The position numbers and the translations under genes were made by a program. Below are positions 6,286 through 13,612 of a stretch of DNA of 24,509 nucleotides, piece after piece. Below the pieces are notes generated by a model. It worked only from the letters and a program-made list of their open reading frames with translations. It had not been told where the DNA came from and made no database searches. This DNA is from Ruminococcus callidus. GTDB lineage: Bacteria > Bacillota > Clostridia > Oscillospirales > Ruminococcaceae. Numbering within the stretch: the first letter of the stretch is position 1; each line of letters opens with the position of its first letter. Location: positions 1 to 24,509 of the forward strand of contig NZ_JAJFCK010000038.1 of assembly GCF_020709055.1 (NCBI RefSeq). Direction: 5' to 3'.

Positions 6286-8061
6286 TTGAAACATTTGAAA
6301 AAACACGCCGTCGCTGCCTGCGCACTGGCGGCAGTCTGCGGGGTCACGGCGCTGCCCCTCTCCAGCGCTGCTCTTTCCACCGCAGCAGCGGACACTGCCG
6401 TGCAGAAATACGAGTTTGAGAACGGCAAGACCAGCGGCGGAAAAATCTACGACAGCGGCTGGAAAGGCAACACGCAGGAGGACGGCTCCGGCGAGGACTT
6501 CGACCTCACCAACGCCTCCGGCGGCTTCTCCTACCTCGACCAAAAGGGCACGACTGTCAGTCTGGAGGTCACGGTGGAGGAGGCAGGCCTGTACGAACTC
6601 GCCATCTCCTACTGCGAGCCATACGACAGCAACAAAAAGGTGCAGTATCTCAACGTCAACGGCGTGAACCAGGGGGAGGTCAGCTTCTCCCACAACCTGA
6701 AATTCGAGGAGACCTCCGGCGGCGTGGTCATGCTGGACAAGGGCGTCAACACCATTGAACTGAGCGCTTACTGGGGTTACACGTTCTTTGACTACCTCAC
6801 CATAAAGCCGGCGGACGAAAGCCTGTCCAATCTCTCCCCCACCCGCCAGCTCTCCAACCCCAACGCCTCCGATGCCGCCAAGCGGCTGTACAGCTATCTG
6901 TGCGATCAGTACGGCAAGCACATCATCTCCGGACAGCAGGAGTACTGCGGCTCCCACAACTATAACCTGTACGCCGACCCCACCAACTATATCAAGGACA
7001 ACGAACAGGAATTCGAGTATCTGAAAAAGACCACCGGCAAGATGTGCGCCATCCGCGGCATTGATTTCCTGAACTACTACGACGGTGCCACATGGGACGA
7101 CAACGCCGCAGAACGTGCGGTTCAGTGGGTCAGCGAGTACAAGGGCATCGCTGCGCTGGTATGGCACTGGCGTGTGCCGTCGGAGGAGGGCGGCACAGAG
7201 CGTAACTTCTACGTGAAATCCGCCAACGCCAACTACACCACATTCAGCGTCTCCAAAGCGCTGGAAGAGGGCACGTGGGAGAACAAAGTACTCATGGCGG
7301 ACATCGCCGAGATCGCCAAGCAGCTGAAAAAACTGAAGGATGCGGATGTGCCCGTGCTGTGGCGTCCCCTTCACGAGGCAGAGGGCGCTTGGTTCTGGTG
7401 GGGCGCAGAGGGGCCGGAGCCGTGCAAGAAGCTCTACCGCCTGCTGTACGACCAGCTGACCAATGTCTATGGGCTGGACAACCTCATCTGGGTCTGGAAC
7501 AGCTACACCTATTCCACCTCGCCGGACTGGTACCCGGGAGACGATGTGGTGGACATCGTGGGCTATGACAAGTACAACGCCGTGGACGGCAAGCCAAACC
7601 TCAGCTCCATCTCCTCCACATTCTACAGTCTGGTACAGAGCACCAACGGACAGAAAATGGTCGCCATGGCGGAGAACGACACCATTCCCTCGCTGGAAAA
7701 TCTGGAGAAAGACCGGGCACGCTGGCTGTACTTCTGTCCGTGGTATATGAACTACCTCACCAGCGAACAGAACAATCCGGCGGACAACCTCAAGGAGATC
7801 TACAACAGCGAGTACTGCATCACGCTGGACGAGCTGCCCGACCTGAAATCCTATCCCATCACCAGCGAACCGGACGACGCCCCCGCTGCCGGCGATGTCA
7901 ATCTGGACGGCGAGGTGCGCATCTCTGACGTGATCCTGCTGCAAAAGTACCTGCTCCGGCAGGAGACCCTCTCGAAAAAGCAGACACAGGCGGCGGACTA
8001 TGACAGGAGCGGTGCCGTGGACGGCAAGGATTTGGCGGCACTGCGGGAAAAATTTTCCTAA
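6286..8061 (+). CDS. Secreted GH26 beta-mannanase with CBM35-like module and C-terminal dockerin
   Basis: A 591-aa exported enzyme predicted to cleave beta-1,4-mannan. Residues 1 to about 35 form a signal peptide (KKH charged start, hydrophobic core, cleavage near STAAA-DT). Residues 40-175 look like a CBM35/CBM6-type beta-sandwich (YEFENG start, FFDYLTI end). Residues 185-525 form the GH26 barrel, with the acid/base E364 in WRPLHEAEG and the probable nucleophile E463 in MAEND. Residues 536-591 are a type I dockerin: two calcium-binding repeats, GDVNLDGEVRISDVILLQKY and ADYDRSGAVDGKDLAALR, 34 residues apart. The dockerin implies attachment to a cohesin scaffoldin, none of which is in the window. 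Translation starts at TTG (6286), placed 8 bases after AAGGAGG. The gene stands alone, and repeat A follows it. Confidence 0.93.
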   Translation: MKHLKKHAVAACALAAVCGVTALPLSSAALSTAAADTAVQKYEFENGKTSGGKIYDSGWKGNTQEDGSGEDFDLTNASGGFSYLDQKGTTVSLEVTVEEAGLYELAISYCEPYDSNKKVQYLNVNGVNQGEVSFSHNLKFEETSGGVVMLDKGVNTIELSAYWGYTFFDYLTIKPADESLSNLSPTRQLSNPNASDAAKRLYSYLCDQYGKHIISGQQEYCGSHNYNLYADPTNYIKDNEQEFEYLKKTTGKMCAIRGIDFLNYYDGATWDDNAAERAVQWVSEYKGIAALVWHWRVPSEEGGTERNFYVKSANANYTTFSVSKALEEGTWENKVLMADIAEIAKQLKKLKDADVPVLWRPLHEAEGAWFWWGAEGPEPCKKLYRLLYDQLTNVYGLDNLIWVWNSYTYSTSPDWYPGDDVVDIVGYDKYNAVDGKPNLSSISSTFYSLVQSTNGQKMVAMAENDTIPSLENLEKDRARWLYFCPWYMNYLTSEQNNPADNLKEIYNSEYCITLDELPDLKSYPITSEPDDAPAAGDVNLDGEVRISDVILLQKYLLRQETLSKKQTQAADYDRSGAVDGKDLAALREKFS

Positions 8062-8085
8062 AGTTATGTGAAGCATGGAGAAATA

Positions 8086-8193
8086 AGGCTCCCCTGAAAG
8101 GGGAGCTGGCAGTGCGTAGCACTGACTGAGGGGTTTCCTCTGCCTTTCGGGCATCTCCCCACCTCGTGGAGAATCACCCCTTTCGGAGGAAGC
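8086..8193. repeat. Modular structured repeat, copy A
   Basis: About 105 bases between the mannanase gene and the PFK promoter. The left end GGCTCCCCTGAAAGGGG and right end CCCCTTTCGGAGGAAGC are imperfect terminal inverted repeats. Inside are a module AGCTGGCAG...CTGACTGAGGGGT (8104-8134) and a module containing CTCTGCC-TTTCGGGCATCTCCCCAC (8138-8162). The same two modules occur in copy B at 9508-9611, but copy B has them in a different relative orientation. No coding frame. It may also act as the transcript end of the mannanase gene, for which no other terminator is seen. Confidence 0.75.
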
Positions 8194-8225
8194 TTTTCCT
8201 AAAATTTACGTTTCGTCCCACAGAT

Positions 8226-8239
8226 TTTACCAAGGTAAA
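8226..8239. promoter_or_regulatory. Inverted repeat just upstream of the PFK promoter
   Basis: TTTACC-AA-GGTAAA, a 6-bp inverted repeat ending 3 bases before the -35 box. Position suits an activator or repressor site; the protein is unknown. Confidence 0.3.
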
Positions 8240-8242
8240 TTC

Positions 8243-8272
8243 TTGACTTTTCCGGCAGAAAAATGGTATAAT
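8243..8272 (+). promoter_or_regulatory. Promoter of the phosphofructokinase gene, with structured leader
   Basis: TTGACT (8243-8248), 18-base spacer, TATAAT (8267-8272) with TGG extended -10. The leader of about 70 bases has two more inverted repeats: ATTCGGG-agtt-CCCGAAT (8286-8303) and TGTGCA-cc-TGCACA (8313-8326), before the RBS AAAGGAGG at 8336-8343. Confidence 0.85.
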
Positions 8273-8350
8273 AAACCGGAAGTCCATTCGGGAGTTCCCG
8301 AATCAAACAAAGTGTGCACCTGCACAGGATGCACCAAAGGAGGCTGTTTC

Positions 8351-9433
8351 ATGAAACGGAGAATTGGTATTTTGACAAGCGGCGGCGACTGTCCCGGACT
8401 GAACGCAACCATTCGCGGCGTGGCAAAGGCATGCTATGAGATGCTGGGCACAGACAACGTGGAGATCATCGGCATTGCCGACGGCTACTACGGGCTGATC
8501 CACAACATGTGCCGTGTCATGTCGCCGGACGACTTTTCCGGCATTCTGACACGAGGCGGCACGATTCTCGGCACCAAGCGCCAGCCGTTCAAGATGATGA
8601 AGGTCATCGGCGATGACAACGTGGACAAGGTCGCCAACATGAAAAAAACTTACCAGGCACAGAAGCTGGACTGCCTGCTGACACTGGGCGGAAACGGCAC
8701 TCACAAGACCTCACAGCTGCTGTCCGAGGAGGGGCTGAACGTCATCGGACTGCCCAAGACCATTGACAACGACATTTTCGGTACGGATGTCACCTTCGGC
8801 TTCCACACCGCCGTGGACATCGCCACCGACGCACTGGATCGCCTGCACACCACCGCCAACAGCCATTCCCGCATCCTGCTCTGTGAGATCATGGGCAACA
8901 AGGCGGGCTGGCTGACGCTGAACGCCGGAATCGCCGGCGGTGCGGACATCATTCTGATTCCGGAGATCCCCTATGACATCGACAAGATCTGCAAATCCGT
9001 CACCAAGCGCAGCGAGAGCGGCAAGAACTTCTCCATCATCGCCGTGGCAGAGGGCTGTTTCGATCAGGACGAGGCAAAGCTCAAGAAAAAAGAGCGTGCA
9101 CGCCGCCGTGCTGAAGCAGGCATCACCACCGCTACCAACCGCATCGCCGCACAGATCCAGCAGAAAACCGGTCTGGAGGCACGAGTCTGCGTACCGGGAC
9201 ACATGCTCCGTGGCGGAAGCCCCAGCGCCTATGACCGGATCCTGGCGACACAGTTCGGCGTGTACGCTGCGGAACTCATCCGCAAGGGACAGTACGGCAT
9301 GACCGTTGCCAAGGTGGGCGGTACGATCACTGCCAACAAGCTGGAGGACATCGCCGGCAAGACCAAGTTCGTTTTGCCGGATGACCAGCTGGTCACCACC
9401 GCAAGAAATCTGGGTATCTCTTTCGGCGACTGA
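8351..9433 (+). CDS. pfkA: 6-phosphofructokinase (mixed-signature, ATP or PPi donor)
   Basis: Phosphorylates fructose 6-phosphate to fructose 1,6-bisphosphate in glycolysis. The 360-aa length fits the long PFK group with unresolved phosphate donor. The N terminus RIGILTSGGDCPGLNATIRG (4-23) binds the donor phosphates; catalytic TIDND is at 137-141 with D139 as base. The donor-selecting residues are mixed. GGNGT (113-117) keeps the glycine typical of ATP enzymes but has Asn where ATP enzymes have the Mg-binding Asp. PKTIDND (135-141) has the lysine typical of PPi enzymes. The donor therefore cannot be assigned. The ATG at 8351 is fixed by AAAGGAGG; the frame is open further upstream but those codons overlap the promoter. 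Monocistronic, with its own promoter and terminator. Confidence 0.93.
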   Translation: MKRRIGILTSGGDCPGLNATIRGVAKACYEMLGTDNVEIIGIADGYYGLIHNMCRVMSPDDFSGILTRGGTILGTKRQPFKMMKVIGDDNVDKVANMKKTYQAQKLDCLLTLGGNGTHKTSQLLSEEGLNVIGLPKTIDNDIFGTDVTFGFHTAVDIATDALDRLHTTANSHSRILLCEIMGNKAGWLTLNAGIAGGADIILIPEIPYDIDKICKSVTKRSESGKNFSIIAVAEGCFDQDEAKLKKKERARRRAEAGITTATNRIAAQIQQKTGLEARVCVPGHMLRGGSPSAYDRILATQFGVYAAELIRKGQYGMTVAKVGGTITANKLEDIAGKTKFVLPDDQLVTTARNLGISFGD

Positions 9434-9456
9434 TTTCCGTTTTCCAAAGCAACACA

Positions 9457-9500
9457 AAAGGCTGCGGCAAAGTTTCCCCTGCCGCAGCCTTTCTATTTTT
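9457..9500 (+). terminator. Terminator of the phosphofructokinase gene
   Basis: Perfect 13-bp stem (AAAGGCTGCGGCA at 9457-9469 with its complement at 9480-9492) followed by a T-rich tract. Confidence 0.92.
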
Positions 9501-9507
9501 TCTATTT

Positions 9508-9611
9508 AGGCTCCCCTGAAAGGGGTGACTCCCCACGGGGTGGGGAGATGCCCGAAGGGCAGAGGGAACCGCTCAGTACGAGCTGGCAGCCGTAGGCTGA
9601 CTGAGGGGTCA
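9508..9611. repeat. Modular structured repeat, copy B
   Basis: Starts with GGCTCCCCTGAAAGGGG as in copy A (8086-8193). The TCCCCAC...GGGGAGATGCCCGAAGGGCAGAGG module (9531-9565) is the reverse complement of the right module of copy A. The AGCTGGCAG...GGCTGACTGAGGGGT module (9580-9609) has the same plus-strand orientation as in copy A. So one module is inverted between copies while the other is not. It lies between the PFK terminator and the end of the beta-glucosidase gene, which shows no terminator of its own; the remaining 48 bases to that gene look featureless. Confidence 0.75.
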
Positions 9612-9659
9612 TTTCCGCAAATCCAAAGGATTACTTTCTTGCATCCCCTCGTATGAGCA

Positions 9660-11027
9660 TCAGCCCTCCCAGGTATCGGAGAAGATTGCCTCGCCGTTGG
9701 TGCGGATGACATCTCGATAGAAGTAGCCGGAATCCTTGATGGTGCGCTTCTGAGTGCAGTAGTCCACGTGCACCAGACCAAACCGCTTGTCGTAGCCGTC
9801 TGCCCACTCGAAGTTGTCCATAACCGACCAGTACATGTAGCCCATCACATCGATGCCGTCCTGTGTTGCACGGTACAGCTCCCGCAGATAGCGCTTCATG
9901 TAGTCGATTCTCTGGGGATCGTGTACCTTGCCGTCCAGCTGTACCCAGTCGTGGCTTGCCATGCCGTTTTCCGTGATGAGAATGGGCTTTCTGTACCGCT
10001 CATACAGGAACTTCGGACCCCAGTAAAGTGCCTCCGGTGTCACCGGCCAGCCCATCTGGGTTCTGGCGCAGCCCAGGTATGCGTTTTCTGCATAACCGTC
10101 CGGATTCTCGTTTGCCTTGCTCTCATAGATGTTGACACCGTAGAAGTCAATGGGCTGGGAAATGCACTCCAGATCACCCGGTGCGATCTGCGGCATGTCG
10201 TCGCCCAGCACCTCGTATGCCTCCTTGGGATAGTCCCCCAGCACGATGGGATCTGCCCACCACGCCGCGTCAAAGCACAGGCGTCCTCTGGAAATGGAAA
10301 AGCTCTTGCGGCGTGCCTCTTCCACAGCCTCGGGAGAATCGTTCTCCGGTGTCCAGCAAGGCGTGCAGAATGCGAAGCCGACGATGGGCTTTTTCTTGGC
10401 ATGTTCCCGAATGACCTTTACTGCCTTGCCGTGGGACAGCAGGACGTTATGGGAGATCTGCGCCAGATCTCTCACCGGCAGCGTCTGGAACGGTGCGAAC
10501 TTCCCGATGGCATAGCCGCAGCCCACGAACACCTGCGGTTCGTTCAGCGTCATCCAGTACTGTACCCGATCGGACAGCGCATCTACCACGACCTTGGCGT
10601 ACTCTGCAAACCAATCGGATGCCGCCGGATTCAGCCAGCCGCCTCTCTTGTGCAGGGCATAAGGGTAGTCCCAGTGGAACAGGGTCACCAGCGGCTCAAT
10701 GCCGTTTGCCAGCAGCTCGTCCACCAGATCAGAGTAGAACTGCAAGCCCTTCTGGTTCACCTCGCCGGTGCCGTTGGGGATAACTCTCGGCCAGCTGATG
10801 GAGAGGCGGTAGTTCTTTACGCCCATTTCCCGCATGGTCTGAACATCCTCCCGAAACCGGTGGTAATGGTCGCAGGCAACGTTGCCGTTTTCGCCGTGGG
10901 CAACGTGTCCGCTCTCCTGTGTATAAGCATCCCACACGCTCAGACCTTTGCCGTCCTCTGCGTATGCGCCCTCTACCTGATAAGCTGCGGAAGCAGTGCC
11001 CCACATAAACTGATCCTGAAATTTCAT
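9660..11027 (-). CDS. GH1 beta-glucosidase (possibly 6-phospho-beta-glucosidase)
   Basis: A 455-aa family 1 glycoside hydrolase that releases the terminal beta-linked sugar from short oligosaccharides such as cellobiose. It has the normal family length and no signal peptide, so it acts in the cytosol. The N-terminal FMWGTASAAYQVEGAY (7-22) is the family signature. TLNEPQ has acid/base E163 and ILITENG (349-355) has nucleophile E353. The C-terminal MYWSVMDNFEWADGYDKRFGL gives the Trp-rich aglycone site; a glutamate (NFEW) in that region is more usual for non-phosphorylated substrates. AGGAGG is 7-8 bases before the ATG. It is divergent from an AraC regulator 144 bases away, the likely controller. 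No transporter gene is adjacent. Confidence 0.94.
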   Translation of the reverse strand: MKFQDQFMWGTASAAYQVEGAYAEDGKGLSVWDAYTQESGHVAHGENGNVACDHYHRFREDVQTMREMGVKNYRLSISWPRVIPNGTGEVNQKGLQFYSDLVDELLANGIEPLVTLFHWDYPYALHKRGGWLNPAASDWFAEYAKVVVDALSDRVQYWMTLNEPQVFVGCGYAIGKFAPFQTLPVRDLAQISHNVLLSHGKAVKVIREHAKKKPIVGFAFCTPCWTPENDSPEAVEEARRKSFSISRGRLCFDAAWWADPIVLGDYPKEAYEVLGDDMPQIAPGDLECISQPIDFYGVNIYESKANENPDGYAENAYLGCARTQMGWPVTPEALYWGPKFLYERYRKPILITENGMASHDWVQLDGKVHDPQRIDYMKRYLRELYRATQDGIDVMGYMYWSVMDNFEWADGYDKRFGLVHVDYCTQKRTIKDSGYFYRDVIRTNGEAIFSDTWEG

Positions 11028-11057
11028 AAGAAAACCTCCTCGGCGATTCCGGAGGCG

Positions 11058-11086
11058 TTGACATCCCTCCGGTTCTGTGTTATAGT
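11058..11086 (+). promoter_or_regulatory. Promoter of the AraC-type regulator gene
   Basis: TTGACA (11058-11063), 17-base spacer, TATAGT (11081-11086) with TGT extended -10. It lies inside the intergenic region shared with the divergent beta-glucosidase gene. Confidence 0.8.
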
Positions 11087-11089
11087 TAT

Positions 11090-11095
11090 ATTATA
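11090..11095 (-). promoter_or_regulatory. Possible -10 box of the beta-glucosidase promoter
   Basis: Minus-strand TATAAT with no good -35 at the proper distance. Weak -35 boxes are common where an AraC-type activator is needed. The 8-bp palindrome GAATATTC (11100-11107) just upstream could belong to such a site. Confidence 0.4.
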
Positions 11096-11171
11096 TCTGG
11101 AATATTCGGCGAATTCTAACACTATTTCCGCAGAATCTTGTACTATTTCTACTTTTTTCGGAGGACTCCCC

Positions 11172-12029
11172 ATGGAAAAACAGCGCCTGTATGAAAAGGT
11201 CAGACACGGCACGCCACGCTTCCCTATGGCGTGCTTTACCACTCGTCCCGAACAGCCCAGCTTCCAAATCCAGCTCCACTGGCACAACAGCATGGAAATC
11301 ATGCAAATGGAACAGGGCACCGCAGAAGTCACCATCGGTGCGCAGACCTTTCAGGCACACGCCGGCGACCTCTTCTTCATCAACCCCCAGCAGCTCCACC
11401 GCATCCTCGCCGAGGACGCTGCACTGGTCTACCACACTTTTATCTTTCCCCTCCACGCTCTCGCCTTCCAGACCGGCGACAACGCACAGGCGTATCTGGA
11501 ACCCCTCATCCAGAATACCATGCATTTCCCCGTCCAGCCGGCAGAGGAAGATCAGGCGTGGATCGCCGACCTGCTCCGCCGCATTCTCACCGCTGCGGAA
11601 CAAAAAGCAGCGGGATACGAACTCATGATCAAGGCGCTGCTGCTCCAGCTTATTGCGGAGCTGCTCCGGCGAAAGCGCTTTCTCGCCGTTCCCCAGTCTC
11701 CCAGCAAGAAGAGCCAACAGCTGAAACAGATGCTGGAATACATCCAGCAGCACTCCGAATCCGACCTGACCATCCCCACCATGGCGGAGACATTCCACCT
11801 CTCCGAGAAGTACTTCTCCCGCTACTTCCGGACGGCGACCGGTCAGAACTTCACCGCCTATCTGAATACCGTCCGCATCGAAAAAGCACGGGTGCTCCTG
11901 CGGGAGACGGACGAAACCGTGCTGGAGATCGCCCTGAACTGCGGCTACGGCAGCATCAGCTATTTTAATCGGGTCTTTCGGCAGCAGATCGGCATGTCTC
12001 CTCTCCAATACCGCACTTCTGCCCGCTAA
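11172..12029 (+). CDS. AraC family transcriptional regulator with cupin sensor domain
   Basis: A 285-aa regulator. The N-terminal half (about 20-150) is a cupin sugar-sensing domain: LHWHNSMEIMQMEQGTAEV, GDLFFINPQQLHRI. The C-terminal 100 residues hold the double helix-turn-helix: LTIPTMAETFHLSEKYFSRYFRTATG, then the typical TAYLNTVRIEKARVLLRETDETVLEIALNCGYGSISYFNRVFRQQIGMSPLQYR. The ATG at 11172 has CGGAGGA at 11159-11165; the frame is open for 1.4 kb further upstream, but that stretch is antisense to the beta-glucosidase and is not coding. Divergence from the GH1 gene suggests it controls that gene in response to a beta-glucoside; this is inference. Confidence 0.93.
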   Translation: MEKQRLYEKVRHGTPRFPMACFTTRPEQPSFQIQLHWHNSMEIMQMEQGTAEVTIGAQTFQAHAGDLFFINPQQLHRILAEDAALVYHTFIFPLHALAFQTGDNAQAYLEPLIQNTMHFPVQPAEEDQAWIADLLRRILTAAEQKAAGYELMIKALLLQLIAELLRRKRFLAVPQSPSKKSQQLKQMLEYIQQHSESDLTIPTMAETFHLSEKYFSRYFRTATGQNFTAYLNTVRIEKARVLLRETDETVLEIALNCGYGSISYFNRVFRQQIGMSPLQYRTSAR

Positions 12030-12041
12030 ATCGGAATAATT

Positions 12042-12054
12042 TGTAACGATTACA
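12042..12054. promoter_or_regulatory. Inverted repeat upstream of the alcohol dehydrogenase promoter
   Basis: TGTAA-CGA-TTACA, located about 43 bases before the -35 box. Position fits a regulator site for the dehydrogenase or part of the 3' end of the AraC gene. It is one base too short for a CcpA cre site and lacks the TTGTGA halves of a Rex site. Confidence 0.3.
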
Positions 12055-12096
12055 TTGAATCTCCCGCGATTCACAAAATATTTACAAGATACCCTA

Positions 12097-12125
12097 TTTA
12101 CAGATTCCAAAGAAAGTTTTATACT
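12097..12125 (+). promoter_or_regulatory. Promoter of the alcohol dehydrogenase gene, with long leader
   Basis: TTTACA (12097-12102), 17-base spacer, TATACT (12120-12125). Transcription would start near 12132, leaving an untranslated leader of about 178 bases. The leader has a repeated TAGGCGTTT (near 12152 and 12237), and I recognise no known riboswitch in it. Confidence 0.75.
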
Positions 12126-12309
12126 AAGAGTGGAATAGCAAGTAGGCGTTTCTTCGGGAAAATGCACAATTTCTGGCAGATACAGCACGCTCCAAGCGTT
12201 GTTGCTATATTTACAGTTAGTGCAATTTAACCGTGCTAGGCGTTTTCCTGCAACATTCCGCACAGAAATATTCCAAAAGTTCATTGAATTTATGCAAGGA
12301 GGAATCATC

Positions 12310-13521
12310 ATGGGCAGATTTACATTACCCCGAGATCTTTATCACGGTGCAGGCGCACTGGAGACCCTGAAAACGCTCACCGGCAAAAAGGCAATTGTCG
12401 TAGTCGGCGGCGGTTCGATGAAGCGCTTCGGCTTTTTGGACAAGGCGGTGGATTACCTGAAAGAAGCCGGCATGGAGGTCAAGCTGTTCGAGGGCGTTGA
12501 GCCGGATCCGTCTGTGGAAACCGTTATGAAGGGTGCAGAGGCAATGCGGGAGTTCCAGCCGGACTGGATCGTTGCCATGGGCGGCGGTTCTCCCATTGAT
12601 GCGGCAAAGGCAATGTGGGTATTCTACGAGTATCCGGACACCACCTTTGAGGCACTGATCACCCCGTTCAGCTTCCCCACCCTCCGCACCAAGGCGAAGT
12701 TCTGCGCAATCCCCTCCACTTCCGGTACTGCAACCGAAGTCACAGCGTTCTCCGTCATCACGGACTACCACAAGGGTATCAAGTACCCGCTGGCGGACTT
12801 CAACATCACGCCGGACGTTGCTATTGTGGATCCGGAGCTGGCAGAGACCATGCCCAAGAAGCTGACGGCGCACACCGGTATGGATGCCATGACTCACGCC
12901 ATTGAGGCATATGTTTCCACCCTGCACTGCAACTATACCGACCCGCTGGCACTCCACGCCATCAAGATGATTCACAACAATCTGAAAAAGTCCTATGACG
13001 GCGACATGCAGGCACGGGCAGACATGCACGACGCACAGTGCCTTGCCGGTATGGCGTTCTCTAACGCACTGCTTGGCATCGTGCACTCCATGGCGCACAA
13101 GACCGGCGCTGCCTACACCGGTGACCACATCATCCACGGCTGTGCCAACGCCATGTACCTGCCCAAGGTCATCCAGTACAACGCCAAGAATCCAGAGGCT
13201 GCCGTTCGCTATGCCGAGATCGCAGACTTCATTCAGCTGGGCGGCAGCACTACCGAGGAAAAGGTAGCTGCACTGGTTGCCGAGCTGCGGAAGATGAACG
13301 ACCAGCTGGACATCCCGCAGTCCATCCAGAACTACGGCAAGGGCGGTGTCAAGGCAGACAGCTCCGTCATCGACGAAGCCGAATTCCTCCAGAAGCTGCC
13401 GGAGGTCGCAGCCAACGCCATCGGCGATGCCTGCACCGGTTCCAATCCCCGCCAGCCCTCGCAGGAGGAGATGGAAAAGCTGCTGAAAGCCTGCTACTAC
13501 GATCTGGAAGTCGACTTCTAA
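12310..13521 (+). CDS. Iron-containing (type III) alcohol dehydrogenase
   Basis: A 403-aa cytosolic oxidoreductase that reduces aldehydes to alcohols (or the reverse), regenerating NAD(P)+ in fermentation. GGGSPIDAAKAMW (91-103) is the dinucleotide/phosphate-binding core. The metal ligands D192 and H196 are in HTGMDAMTHAIEAYVS, with further histidines in GIVHSMAH (H259 region) and HGCANAM (H276). The early VVGGGSMKRFG (31-41) lacks the aspartate used by NAD-specific members and resembles the clostridial NADPH-dependent butanol/ethanol dehydrogenases, so NADPH use is likely but not proven. RBS AAGGAGG is at 12296-12302, before the ATG. Monocistronic, with its own promoter and a shared bidirectional terminator. 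Confidence 0.93.
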   Translation: MGRFTLPRDLYHGAGALETLKTLTGKKAIVVVGGGSMKRFGFLDKAVDYLKEAGMEVKLFEGVEPDPSVETVMKGAEAMREFQPDWIVAMGGGSPIDAAKAMWVFYEYPDTTFEALITPFSFPTLRTKAKFCAIPSTSGTATEVTAFSVITDYHKGIKYPLADFNITPDVAIVDPELAETMPKKLTAHTGMDAMTHAIEAYVSTLHCNYTDPLALHAIKMIHNNLKKSYDGDMQARADMHDAQCLAGMAFSNALLGIVHSMAHKTGAAYTGDHIIHGCANAMYLPKVIQYNAKNPEAAVRYAEIADFIQLGGSTTEEKVAALVAELRKMNDQLDIPQSIQNYGKGGVKADSSVIDEAEFLQKLPEVAANAIGDACTGSNPRQPSQEEMEKLLKACYYDLEVDF

Positions 13522-13544
13522 TCAAATCCTGACGCATATCCCAT

Positions 13545-13586
13545 AAAAAAACCGGAGCATTCTCCCTGTGGAGTGCTCCGGTTTTT
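13545..13586. terminator. Bidirectional terminator between alcohol dehydrogenase and the sucrose operon
   Basis: Stem ACCGGAGCA (13551-13559) with TGCTCCGGT (13574-13582), flanked by six A on the left and a T run on the right, so it works for the plus-strand dehydrogenase and the minus-strand EIIA gene. Confidence 0.9.
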
Positions 13587-13612
13587 GGTATCTATGGACG
13601 GCACACCGCCGG

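Noticed and set aside
6223..8154. 643-codon open frame on the minus strand opposite the mannanase gene
   Set aside because: It lacks an RBS and any domain and mirrors the GC-rich third positions of the real gene; the plus-strand protein has clear signal, catalytic and dockerin motifs.
9768..11171. Upstream extension of the AraC frame, giving a 753-aa product
   Set aside because: The extension is antisense to the GH1 gene and resembles no protein; the ATG at 11172 has an RBS and promoter of its own.
12042..12054. CcpA cre or Rex site upstream of the alcohol dehydrogenase
   Set aside because: The repeat is one base too short for cre and lacks the TTGTGA/TCACAA halves of Rex; kept only as an unassigned inverted repeat.
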